Assembly (NCBI RefSeq): GCF_026262505.1
Contig: NC_067207.1
Coordinates: forward strand, 14,972,082-15,036,081
DNA length: 64,000 nucleotides
DNA from: Trichomonas vaginalis G3
Lineage: Eukaryota > Parabasalia > Trichomonadida > Trichomonadidae
Direction of reading: 5' to 3'
Shown here in pieces: positions 40,788 through 49,347 of this stretch. Position numbers and translations under genes: made by a program. The notes below the pieces were generated by a model. The model saw nothing but the letters and a program-made list of their open reading frames with translations, searched no databases and was not told the DNA's origin. The stretch's first letter is position 1; every line of letters begins with the position of its first letter.

Positions 40788-43739
40788 TCATTGAACGCGG
40801 TACCATGCAAATACAGTCACAAATGGTGGCATGTAATCTGCACCCGAGCCTGTTGGATTTGTTGTGAAAGTATGGGCATGATTTCCTGCGGTTCCACAGA
40901 AAATACCTGCGCTTGAATCTACTGGGTCACTTGAAATATCATATCTATGCATTCCCTGTCTATCCGAACCTGCTGCAAGATTTGTATAACCTCTTTTTGT
41001 TATTGAATGTGAATGACTACCTGTTGTGTTTGTAGTTCCTGTATGAGTGTGCGGTGGAAGGTTTGCTTCAGTAATTTTCTTCGAACCTCCTGTTTGCTTT
41101 GAAGAGTTAGCACAGTATAAGAATTTGTCTACAATCTGCTGCCATGTACCAAAACCTAAAACTGTTGCTGGATTTGTTGAGTTCATTGACGTATAAATAG
41201 AGCCTATAGGATATAATGTTTGAAGTATTTCTGTCTTTAATGTTTGAAGCTCTTTTTTGTCTGCTTTCTTGTCATATAAATCTTGAGCAGTGAATTTAAT
41301 ATTATGTTCATCCTTCATGACATAAACATCTTTACATCTAATGTTTAACATCGTCGTTATGTCGTCATCCGATGTTAAACCTTGTGGAAAGTTAGGAGGT
41401 TTACAATATAATACATCCCCACCAGTTTCTTCAACCGTTCCTTCAATACTTTCTATAGCAACAGTTGTAAAACTTGTATGTGTATGAGTCTTATTTGCTT
41501 TTTTATCTAACATTGCTGGTAGTTCATGTGTTTCAAAGTTTCTGACATGACCTTCGATATTCATACATTTGTTATTTAAGGAGTTTAGTGTATCTTTTAC
41601 GCTTGTACTTGGATTCTCTAAAGGTGCACTTGAACCAAGGGTATAGTTCAATATTATGTCGTCTGCTCTAACAGTTGAGAAGGAGTTATGTGTATGATTT
41701 TTGTCAGCTTTACTGTCTAATGTAGCTTGAAGTTCATTTATATCGGAGATATTGTGTTTATGAGATTTCAAAACTTTGTTCATTGCTTCGAGTTCAACTT
41801 TGTCAGCTTTACTTTTAATAGCATCTTCAAACGTTATTTTTGACTTAACTCTCAAAGTAAATCTTGGTTCAACTAATACACCGTTAACATTGAAAGTAGA
41901 GGCATAAATTTCACCGGTATAACCAAATGCTTCTGGTGCTTTAGCTACATCATACTGTACAGTACAGCTTATGTCATAACCTTTAGCACGAATGTATTTA
42001 TATCTTCTTTCATTAACATTTTTTGTCTTCGCTTCATCACTTCGTGTTAAATATCCATGGTAGTCCGTTATAATCTGTTCGTCTGAAGTTATATAATGAA
42101 CATGGTTCTTGTCCGCTTTACTATTTAATGTAGCTTGAAGTTCATTTATATCGGAGATATTGTGTTTATGTTCTTTATCTGCTTTTTCGGCTAATTTCTC
42201 TTCTATCTCATTTATTTCAAGTTCATGCCTACCACCACCTCCCGAAGAAGTATTTTTCTTCAGCTCTTGAAGAACGTCCACTTCGCCATCTTTGGTGTCA
42301 ATAATGAGACTTTGAGTTAAAACCTTTCCTGTCTTAATGGATGTTTGTAAAACTTCTTCTTCACCGTGTTCGGGGTCATGGTCGTCGTCATATCTTGTGA
42401 AATCAGAGATGTTGTCATACATTAAGCATATCTGTCTCAAAAGTTCTGCTATTTGGAATTGGAACGAAAGATATACAGAACTTTCATCATCTCCTAAAGT
42501 CAAGTCTGCTTTCTTAAGTATTTCTTGAATGTATGCAATGAGAACAGAGTACCTTGGAAAATATTCGAACAATATTTCATTAGCTGTTGGTTTTGGTGGT
42601 TCTTCTGGAGTTTCTGTTGTTTCAGTTCCTTCTGGAGTTTCTGTTGGAGTTTCTGCATCTCTTGACTTCAATGCTCTTGCTCTCAAAGACCTAAATGTTA
42701 GAGCACCGGGTTTTACAAAGGACTTTATAAATGCTTTAATAGTTCCTGGTAAGTTATTGTTAGCATTAAGTAAGTTCCTTATGCTTCCATCATGTACGTC
42801 CATAGCACTATGTAAAAAATCTATACTTTTCTTGTAGTCAGCAATAGACTGACTGTGATTTTTTAAAGATTTGTCAATACCTTTAAGCCAATCTTCATGC
42901 ATGTCTGATACTGAGCCAAGAATATCATTTGCTTCCTTTAGTGTATTTTGTGCTTTTCGTAAAGTATCCAATCCCGTACGTGCATTGTTTGCTATACGTC
43001 TTACAGTATCTATTTGACTCCTTGTTTCTTGCATCCAACCAGATAAAGTTTTAATAGTATCCGAACCATTTGAAATGAAGTTCAAAGCATTTTTAACATC
43101 ATCTAAAGCTTCTTCACCAAGTACTGCCCATATCTTTCCGATTTGGTATTGAAGAACTCCATATGAAGCAGCTGTTAAACCAGTATTTATAAGGTCCCAT
43201 ATCCATGATTTAGCAGTTTTTCCATCCTTTCCATCCTTTCCATCCAAACCGTTTTCGCCTTGAGGTCCTTGTATTCCTTGAGGTCCTTGTATTCCTTGTG
43301 GTCCGGTGTCACCCTTCTCTCCTTTCAGTTCATCTTTATGTTCGTTATAATATTCTAATGTCATAAGGTGTACATCATTACTGCTACCAGCAACTCCTAA
43401 TATTTGTTTCTCATTCATGACTAAATTCTTTAGGCATTTAATGTTGTCGTCAAATCGAAAGCTCTTTAACAATTCAATGAGAACATTTAATACTTTCACT
43501 AATGAGGCATCTACTGTAGAATTTATATATTGCACCGTTCCATCATTTATGATAGGAACTTTACTTATTGTAATGAATGGGTCATAAGTGTTAAAAGTAT
43601 CGAAATCAATGACTTTTTTAGTTTTTCCATCGTCAATGACTAAATCATTGCCTTCAATGGTTAAAGTTGAGTTTTCGTTTACTAGTTCATGTGCTCTTCT
43701 TGCTTCATTTGTTTCATACGCATATGCAGCAATAGTCAT
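40788..43739 (-). CDS. Polinton long fibre protein with collagen-like and phage tail-collar-like regions
   Basis: 983 residues, frame intact. After a beta-rich head, residues about 138-172 form Gly-X-Y triplets (GPQGIQGPQGIQGPQGENG). Coiled-coil stretches follow, then repeated modules of the type HNISDINELQATLNSKADKN with HxH spacing, as in trimeric phage fibre shafts. The last 130 residues begin YPIGSIYTSMNSTNPATVLG and GTWQQI, contain LPPHTHTGTT and HSHS, and end in a beta-rich tip. This is the signature of phage tail-fibre or collar proteins. It is probably a surface or attachment fibre; receptor binding is inferred. Confidence 0.75.
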   Translation of the reverse strand: MTIAAYAYETNEARRAHELVNENSTLTIEGNDLVIDDGKTKKVIDFDTFNTYDPFITISKVPIINDGTVQYINSTVDASLVKVLNVLIELLKSFRFDDNIKCLKNLVMNEKQILGVAGSSNDVHLMTLEYYNEHKDELKGEKGDTGPQGIQGPQGIQGPQGENGLDGKDGKDGKTAKSWIWDLINTGLTAASYGVLQYQIGKIWAVLGEEALDDVKNALNFISNGSDTIKTLSGWMQETRSQIDTVRRIANNARTGLDTLRKAQNTLKEANDILGSVSDMHEDWLKGIDKSLKNHSQSIADYKKSIDFLHSAMDVHDGSIRNLLNANNNLPGTIKAFIKSFVKPGALTFRSLRARALKSRDAETPTETPEGTETTETPEEPPKPTANEILFEYFPRYSVLIAYIQEILKKADLTLGDDESSVYLSFQFQIAELLRQICLMYDNISDFTRYDDDHDPEHGEEEVLQTSIKTGKVLTQSLIIDTKDGEVDVLQELKKNTSSGGGGRHELEINEIEEKLAEKADKEHKHNISDINELQATLNSKADKNHVHYITSDEQIITDYHGYLTRSDEAKTKNVNERRYKYIRAKGYDISCTVQYDVAKAPEAFGYTGEIYASTFNVNGVLVEPRFTLRVKSKITFEDAIKSKADKVELEAMNKVLKSHKHNISDINELQATLDSKADKNHTHNSFSTVRADDIILNYTLGSSAPLENPSTSVKDTLNSLNNKCMNIEGHVRNFETHELPAMLDKKANKTHTHTSFTTVAIESIEGTVEETGGDVLYCKPPNFPQGLTSDDDITTMLNIRCKDVYVMKDEHNIKFTAQDLYDKKADKKELQTLKTEILQTLYPIGSIYTSMNSTNPATVLGFGTWQQIVDKFLYCANSSKQTGGSKKITEANLPPHTHTGTTNTTGSHSHSITKRGYTNLAAGSDRQGMHRYDISSDPVDSSAGIFCGTAGNHAHTFTTNPTGSGADYMPPFVTVFAWYRVQ

Positions 43740-43756
43740 ATTTTAATGAGAATAAA

Positions 43757-44533
43757 ATGTTGTTCTATTTGCAAAGTACTGACCCAAACGAATACGGAAC
43801 AGTAAAGCTACAAACAAACTTAGGTCTTCAGAATGAAGCGCTTGCTTTCAGAGTTGTTGACTTCAATACTATCGCAACTTTTGTCATAACAGATGAAACA
43901 GATTTCATGGAGTTTGAAATAGATGGAAAGAAGCATGAAATAAGATTTCACAATAATGTAGAATATAAGATGGAAACATTAGCTGGAGTGTTAAATGCGC
44001 TCATAAATACTACAATAAACAAGGAGAACGAAGAAAACTTAATGAATGTTAAACTTATTGCAGGAGTTTTGAAGTTCAGTTATGCGAAGGAGTTTAAGAT
44101 AACACGAATGAGTCATAGAGTTCAATTGCTTCTGGGAGCATACCATATGACATTTCCTTTGAAAAGTTTTGACAAAACGATTGAGATGAAATCTGTTCCA
44201 TACGTATGTTATGGCAATTGTTTATACATTGAGTCAAAAATAGCTAATGTCACAGGTATTTCAGGAGTTAATAGTAAAGGTTCAGTAGAATATAAGTCTT
44301 TCTGTTATGAAGTAAATTCAATGTTCATTCCAAACGTTCCTGTCATAGCAACTCATTTAGGTAAATGGGTTCGCATTAGTCCTCATAATTTGAAAGACAT
44401 GCAATTCAGACTAGTTGACTTTCAAGGAGAGCCTGTAGAACTGAAGGCACCAGTGCGAATGACTGTTGAAGTAGACTTTTTAGAAAATATTAAATGCAAC
44501 AGCTTACAAGAGAACTCAGAGCTAAAAATATAA
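43757..44533 (+). CDS. Polinton penton/minor-capsid-like protein 2
   Basis: 258 residues from ATG 43757, 17 bp from the divergent fibre gene start. Beta-rich; the central YVCYGNCLYIESKIANVTGI loosely matches the C-terminal motif of the 31119 and 46804 proteins. FIPNVPVIATHLGKWVRISP and MQFRLVDFQGEPVEL resemble the ends of single jelly-roll capsid proteins. The 3' end overlaps the next gene by 40 bp. Confidence 0.5.
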   Translation: MLFYLQSTDPNEYGTVKLQTNLGLQNEALAFRVVDFNTIATFVITDETDFMEFEIDGKKHEIRFHNNVEYKMETLAGVLNALINTTINKENEENLMNVKLIAGVLKFSYAKEFKITRMSHRVQLLLGAYHMTFPLKSFDKTIEMKSVPYVCYGNCLYIESKIANVTGISGVNSKGSVEYKSFCYEVNSMFIPNVPVIATHLGKWVRISPHNLKDMQFRLVDFQGEPVELKAPVRMTVEVDFLENIKCNSLQENSELKI

Positions 44534-44766
44534 AGTATGAATGTTATGTATTAGGTCATGAACTTTGGTTGTTGCTGTTTGATGAAACAAATGAGTTAGT
44601 TATGTCAGTCAAGAGAACAGAAAAAGGCGTCAAAGGCGCCGAGCGCAAAGCGCTATATTGTGTTAGTGAGAACTGCACCAAGTCAATAAGATTAGGTTTG
44701 CATTATGAAGATGAGTTCGATACTGTTGAAGAAGTTTTGGATAGATATTACAAATTGCTAACTTGA
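44494..44766 (+). CDS. Polinton small protein, 90 residues
   Basis: ATG 44494 overlaps the end of the previous gene in another frame. A compact alpha/beta sequence (YECYVLGHELWLLLFDETNE). A GC-rich hairpin (44642-44654) is embedded in the frame. No family recognised. Confidence 0.5.
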   Translation: MQQLTRELRAKNIKYECYVLGHELWLLLFDETNELVMSVKRTEKGVKGAERKALYCVSENCTKSIRLGLHYEDEFDTVEEVLDRYYKLLT

Positions 44767-44782
44767 AATTTTTTTGACTAAC

Positions 44783-44815
44783 GGCGCAAAGCGCCAAGAT
44801 GGGCTCAAAGAGCCC
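44783..44815. repeat. GC-rich double hairpin in the Polinton (type copy)
   Basis: GGCGC-AAA-GCGCC (44783-44795), spacer AAGAT, then GGGCTC-AAA-GAGCCC (44801-44815). A sister copy at 45298-45330 has the same stems and spacer but loops CAT and TTT. Others: 32013-32035, 35658-35683, 38266-38293, 39438-39461, 44626-44654 and 47796-47821. Single hairpins lie at 30872-30884 and 40784-40798. Confidence 0.8.
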
Positions 44816-44826
44816 TCCTGACTGCT

Positions 44827-45477
44827 TTAATTTACTAAAACATATTTCAAACATAATTTATATTCTGTTGAAAGTTTTGTATACTCGTTCGAATATTTAT
44901 ACTTAAACTCAACTCCTGGAGTACCTGGTATTTCAATGATGCGGATGTTACCTATTTTCATGAATGGTGGCGTTTGACCACAGCATTCGATTTCAGGGTC
45001 GAGATAGTCAATGACACATTGTTTCCCTGTTATTCGTGATATAACATTTTCAAGGTCCTCCTTTGTTAGAATTATTTGGTTCTTGCTTATAAGATTTGTC
45101 AAAAGCTTCTTATCGTCTTTGAGTAAGATAGTTTGATATAACTGAAGAAGGTAATGGTCTACGTTATCTGAAGGATTTGTTTGAACATTTGTGTAAGGGT
45201 TGTCGTTGGCTTCTCTTGAAAGAATTTGGTCCAGTGGTGGATACTCTAACTTAACATCTGATGTAGCGTTAGCGTTTGAAGCTGAGTTTAAATTCACGGC
45301 GCCATGCGCCAAGATGGGCTCTTTGAGCCCTCCCGACTTAAGTTCTGGTTCTTTTTCTTTCAAACACTCCGAACTATAGTTCTTTATGACAATATTGTTT
45401 GTCGTTCGTGAGTCAACATTTGATGTTGGTTCAATTGGAACATTAACGGCACCAGCTAAGATGGATTTGCTTCTCAT
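44827..45477 (-). CDS. Polinton unknown protein, 216 residues
   Basis: Starts at ATG 45477. A disordered Asn/Ser-rich N-terminal half, then a folded C-terminal half (LLQLYQTILLKDDKKLLTNL, then a CCGQTPPF segment). No family recognised. A double hairpin lies within its coding sequence (45298-45330). Confidence 0.5.
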   Translation of the reverse strand: MRSKSILAGAVNVPIEPTSNVDSRTTNNIVIKNYSSECLKEKEPELKSGGLKEPILAHGAVNLNSASNANATSDVKLEYPPLDQILSREANDNPYTNVQTNPSDNVDHYLLQLYQTILLKDDKKLLTNLISKNQIILTKEDLENVISRITGKQCVIDYLDPEIECCGQTPPFMKIGNIRIIEIPGTPGVEFKYKYSNEYTKLSTEYKLCLKYVLVN

Positions 45478-45502
45478 TTCATATAGAATAAAAACCTTTT
45501 AT

Positions 45503-45904
45503 ATGTATGAAATGAACAATATACTCGACAAGGGTTTGAATGTAAAGCTAACGAATGAAAATATTGTTGAATTCACTGAGACAGGTGCTGTGTATAAAGA
45601 TGTAGAACTACTGAACAAAAGAGCTAAGGGAAGAAGCAGGAACATGAACAAAGGGTGGAAGCCTATAAAAATTTATGTCAATGATGGCTCAGGAGGTTCA
45701 AACATAAAGTATGCAGAAAGTTATAGAGTTTATGCGCTAAAAGGTGAAAAGCCTTCATTTAAGAACAGCTATTCTAACGCATATCCTCAAAAGTTAACGG
45801 ATGGGGAAGTGGATGATATGAATGACAGCAAAAATATTAACAGAAATGGCGACAGAGATGCATGGAATTTGTTTACCATCAGTCAATTGAAGGTTAAACT
45901 TTAA
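45503..45904 (+). CDS. Polinton unknown protein, 133 residues
   Basis: Start taken at ATG 45503 (MYEMNNILDKG); the upstream frame lacks a supported start and overlaps the divergent gene. Basic and hydrophilic (NKRAKGRSRNMNKGWKPI) with a Gly/Ser turn (NDGSGGSN). No family recognised. Its 3' end overlaps the ATPase gene's 3' end by a few bases (convergent). Confidence 0.45.
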   Translation: MYEMNNILDKGLNVKLTNENIVEFTETGAVYKDVELLNKRAKGRSRNMNKGWKPIKIYVNDGSGGSNIKYAESYRVYALKGEKPSFKNSYSNAYPQKLTDGEVDDMNDSKNINRNGDRDAWNLFTISQLKVKL

Positions 45905-46787
45905 AACAATGTTGGTCGTTCCCATGGAATATTTTTGACTTTAATGGTATTAGTCATGATATGAATCTCAAGGTATGAACGAGGAGAGATGAGAGACTTA
46001 TATGCTTCCCAAATTTCTTCAAAAGGTAATGTTATACCTGACTGTTTCCAAATGAGTTCAATATCATAACGTGAGAAACCTTGAAAGATAACGAAGTCAG
46101 TTATGAGACGTTTTATGTTTAAAGCTAAAAACCTCATGTTTGCATAAGTATTGCTACAGTTAAGTGGTAATGTCTGACTTTAGTAATGATGTTAGCTAAT
46201 GGTGAGTCTGGTTTTGACACTAAACCTTTTCCGGCGAAGTCGTCACAAACGAGCAGAGTGTTTGAAGGATACTTTTTGAAGGGGTATTTTGAAAGTTTTG
46301 ACAGAATGTAGTTTGTAAGTCGTTTCATATCGTAAACTCCTGAGTACTGACGTAAGTGGTGTTTGTCAATAATTCTTTCCATCTCTTCTGAAGTCTTTTG
46401 CATTCCTGACTGTATAAATTCAACGATGGCATAATATTTCCTCTTACGTCGAATGTAACGTTGAAGAAATTCAATGAGTTCACTGTCTGGAACTTTAACG
46501 ACAGAGGCTTGAACTTTTGACATAAATGTTTTCGCTGTTGAGTCCATAGAGTCTGAAGTTGCTGATATAATGATTTGGTCATAATATGAGTCATTTCCTA
46601 AACGCTCTGTTATGAGTATATGACGAATGAGGTTAAATGTCTTACCTGAACCCATCTTTCCACAATAGAAATAAACACCATTTGAACAGAACTCATAGTC
46701 CTTACTGAAAGGAAGAATAAGAGAAGAGTTAAGTTTGTCTGTAGTTTCATTCATGTCTTCATCTACGTCATGTATTAAATGCTTCAT
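45901..46787 (-). pseudogene. Polinton A32/FtsK-type packaging ATPase (broken)
   Basis: P-loop ATPase: Walker A YCGKMGSGKTFN and Walker B NTLLVCDDFAG, followed by a helix and an HYHLTVAILMQ strand typical of the A32-like genome-packaging group. It would translocate element DNA into capsids. It is broken, with about one break. It is divergent from the 46804 gene. Confidence 0.82.
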
Positions 46788-46803
46788 TTTATCTCCATTA
46801 AAA

Positions 46804-47685
46804 ATGCAAGTCAGAAATATTCAGAACATAGCACCGAGTCTAACTGACAAGAGTATAAAGATATACTATGAACACGTTATGATGAAACCAACCAAAATTC
46901 AAGAAAGTCAGTATACTTATGAATATCCAAGACACTGGGTAGAGTATGTAGGAGGTGAGAAAGCTATTGAAATAAGACAAGTTAGAAGTATTCCAGCAGG
47001 AAGGACAATATTATTGAAGAACTTTAATGTTTTGAGATATAATGATGAGACAAAGAAGCAAGATAGTTTTCCTATTGCTGTGTATGTGAACCTAGACACA
47101 GGAGATGACATGAAAGTTTTTAACACAAAGCTTCAAACGGTAGTGAGAGAACAACTGACTGCGGAAGGACATCCATTACCTTCAGAAGTTACCATAGCAT
47201 ATAATTTTGAAACAAACTCAATAGATTTTAAAGTCATCTCTGCAAAGAAGTCAGGTTTTACATTTAATGAAGCAGATGTATATTCGAATGAAAACTTCAA
47301 AGCTATTGCATGGTTAGATAATGACGATTGCTTTAAGAAAATATTTAAATTCAGTGACTCAAAGATGTCAATAGATGACCTTCGTGGAATGTTACCATCG
47401 ACGTTTACAGTAGAAGGTTCAGCAGGATTGCTTACAAGATTGTCAATTGGTGGTATTTGGTCTCGTGAGAACATTGTTATAAAATCCAGTATAAGTGAAT
47501 TTGCTGAAGAATCTATATTATGTCTTTCAAACTACATGTATTCGCCGCCGAAGCATTATAGTATAACAAACTTTGTCAGTAAGTTTAACATAAGACTTGT
47601 CGAACCTTCTTCAATGAAAGATGTTGTGCTACCTAAAGATGGAAAGGATGGACTCATTATTGAGATGATTTTAATAGCATATTAA
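46804..47685 (+). CDS. Polinton penton/minor-capsid-like protein 3
   Basis: 293 residues from ATG 46804, the same length as the 31119 protein and sharing its C-terminal motif (VLPKDGKDGLIIEMILI). Other blocks (YEYPRHWVEYVGGEKAIEI versus FPTDWIVNINEEKYIGI) suggest the two are paralogues. Probably a capsid vertex or minor structural protein. Its TAA abuts the next ATG. Confidence 0.5.
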   Translation: MQVRNIQNIAPSLTDKSIKIYYEHVMMKPTKIQESQYTYEYPRHWVEYVGGEKAIEIRQVRSIPAGRTILLKNFNVLRYNDETKKQDSFPIAVYVNLDTGDDMKVFNTKLQTVVREQLTAEGHPLPSEVTIAYNFETNSIDFKVISAKKSGFTFNEADVYSNENFKAIAWLDNDDCFKKIFKFSDSKMSIDDLRGMLPSTFTVEGSAGLLTRLSIGGIWSRENIVIKSSISEFAEESILCLSNYMYSPPKHYSITNFVSKFNIRLVEPSSMKDVVLPKDGKDGLIIEMILIAY

Positions 47686-47910
47686 ATGAGCTTGTTCTTG
47701 AAGGTCATTCATGATGAAATAACTGTTGTAGAAGATGTTAGCAATTGTTCAGACATTTTGAAGCGTATAGATGATATAAGAAAGAAGTTAGATAGACCGC
47801 AAAGCGGTGAGGGCGAAGCCCGTGAGAATGTTTATGTTTCATTGACTTTCTCCAGTAAAGAGAACTTTTATGAGATAATATTGAAGAGAGATGATTTTAA
47901 TATGGTGTAA
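47686..47910 (+). CDS. Polinton small protein, 74 residues
   Basis: Begins directly after the stop of the 46804 gene and ends directly before the 47911 gene. Contains a GC-rich double hairpin (47796-47821) that encodes part of its linker. No family recognised. Confidence 0.5.
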   Translation: MSLFLKVIHDEITVVEDVSNCSDILKRIDDIRKKLDRPQSGEGEARENVYVSLTFSSKENFYEIILKRDDFNMV

Positions 47911-48426
47911 ATGGTAGCTTGGGCAGCTTTAGGCGCAATGGGAACAAAAGCATTAGCATTTGGAGCAAAAGCACTTGGGGCTTATGACGCAGTAAATAAA
48001 ATGAGTGGAGGAAGAGTTTCGAAGACATTAGATGCAAATAAAGGAAAGATTGGAGGCTGGGTTGCAAAGAAGTTAAGATTAAATAAAATAGGGCTCATAA
48101 ATAAAGCATCCAATTTGGTTGCGACTGAGTCAGAAAATGCTTTAGGAAAGGACGATGAGTTTGCAAAACATGCAAAAGACTTTAATGACCAGATGAAAGG
48201 TGAAACAATGCATTTAAATAGAGTCGATGGAACTAAAGAAAATGTTTCTTCTCCACCAGTAGTTCTTCCGTATGGTCCCTATGGAATGTATGGAAACCCT
48301 TACGAAAGACCATTTGACCCATTGACTGGTGGAAGTAACTGGTATCATTACGGACGAAGAAGAAAGACAGTTAAGCTGGAGACAGACGTGAAGAAAGCAA
48401 CTAAAAAGAAACCAAACCAGAGGTAA
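47911..48426 (+). CDS. Polinton Gly/Ala-rich basic protein
   Basis: 171 residues. The N-terminal 30 residues are Ala/Gly-rich and amphipathic (AWAALGAMGTKALAFGAKAL), the middle has Gly/Lys helices, and the C-terminus is basic and Tyr-rich. The pattern recalls minor virion proteins with a membrane-active N-terminus, but that is inference. It ends at the edge of the right TIR. Confidence 0.5.
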   Translation: MVAWAALGAMGTKALAFGAKALGAYDAVNKMSGGRVSKTLDANKGKIGGWVAKKLRLNKIGLINKASNLVATESENALGKDDEFAKHAKDFNDQMKGETMHLNRVDGTKENVSSPPVVLPYGPYGMYGNPYERPFDPLTGGSNWYHYGRRRKTVKLETDVKKATKKKPNQR

Positions 48427-48427
48427 G

Positions 48428-49312
48428 AAGGAAGAGAGTTATAAAGTAATGAATTCAAGTGGGTGAAAAAAGAGGTGAAAAAAGAGGTGAGATTTCACCA
48501 CTTCACCTAAATTTATTTTTGCGCTATGTTTTCATACGTGTGAGGGTGGTGATATCATTAATTTTTAAGTTTATTTTTATATAAATGACAGAACAAAAAT
48601 AAAGCATATCTACTCAACAGGAATGAGACCCTTACTGACTATGTATTCGTTTAATGCTTGATGAAAACAATGGTACATATTATCGTATGGGTATACACAA
48701 CGTCTGTTTCCATCGTCGTCGTATATGTAGAGCTCAAATCCAGTCCAACCTTCTTTTGTACAATATGTAGCTTTATTTAAGTATGCATTTATGTAGATAA
48801 GGCAATTTTCTTCATCGCTCCAGAAATAATTTTTCGTCATTGTTGAAATAGTTTTCGTTCCTCTACGTCCATAAGGAATGTATGCAATGAACTTTGCGTC
48901 ATAAGGGATTGTAATATATTCAGGGTTTCTTTCATCGTCAATGGGTCTGTCTTTGTTAAAATGCATGTTTCTCAGTTTTACTTGAGTTTTGAATAGTTCA
49001 CGGAAACGTTCTGGGAAAGAGTCATAGTAAATGTAGTCGGACATGTCTTTGTAATGAAATAAAAAATTTAAAAAAATAAAAATAAGGTTATTTTTTATTT
49101 AGTGAGGACGGTAGTGAAGTCGTTAGTGAAGTCGTTAGTGAAGTCGTTAGTGAAGTCGTTTATGTGTCAGATGGTTTTGTAAATATTTAAGGTTAAGTTG
49201 GTGTTATGGTTGTGTTGTAAAATATACATTAACGGTTTCGTAAAGTGTCAAAACCGCTAAATTGTGTACGGAGGCGCGCAGTGCCACAGTACACGACTTA
49301 GGGATACTAACT
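48428..49312. repeat. right terminal inverted repeat of the Polinton (885 bp)
   Basis: Inverse of 27077-27997, with four instead of seven 12 bp repeats (49112-49161). Contains the second copy of the 144-codon gene and a convergent-gene hairpin (48461-48508). Confidence 0.92.
48610..49044 (-). CDS. TIR-encoded Polinton protein, right copy
   Basis: 144 residues, identical to the product of 27381-27815. ATG at 49044. The two genes face the interior of the element from both ends. Confidence 0.75.
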   Translation of the reverse strand: MSDYIYYDSFPERFRELFKTQVKLRNMHFNKDRPIDDERNPEYITIPYDAKFIAYIPYGRRGTKTISTMTKNYFWSDEENCLIYINAYLNKATYCTKEGWTGFELYIYDDDGNRRCVYPYDNMYHCFHQALNEYIVSKGLIPVE

Positions 49313-49347
49313 ATATCTATGTATCGAAGTACTAAAAACAGAATCAT
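49313..49347 (-). pseudogene. BspA-like leucine-rich repeat gene, 5' end
   Basis: The first codons of the host gene interrupted by the Polinton: ATG at 49347, encoding MILFLVLRYID up to the target duplication. Joined across one copy of GATAT, the frame continues IDYQYYSKDRKILSK into the middle piece. With both insertions and one duplication copy each removed, the pieces sum to 35 + 839 + 1160 = 2034 bp, or 678 codons, which supports the reconstruction of this host gene. Confidence 0.8.

Larger units (their letters stand above)
27077..49312. mobile_element. Polinton/Maverick element, 22.2 kb
   Basis: A virus-like DNA transposon of the Maverick class known to be abundant in T. vaginalis. It starts AGTTAGTATCCC and ends with the inverse, with a 5 bp target duplication ATATC (27072-27076, 49313-49317). 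Parts in order: TIR with its own gene, small proteins, major capsid, penton-like proteins, polymerase B, KilA-N protein, integrase, fibre, packaging ATPase, further small proteins and the second TIR. Genes run on both strands with many convergent pairs. Several genes are broken, about ten breaks in all, so this copy is not whole. The TIRs look identical apart from repeat number, so the insertion is probably young. Confidence 0.93.

Noticed and set aside
45503-45904. Polinton cysteine protease
   Set aside because: Expected in this element class, but no catalytic His-Cys arrangement is visible here or in other unassigned frames.
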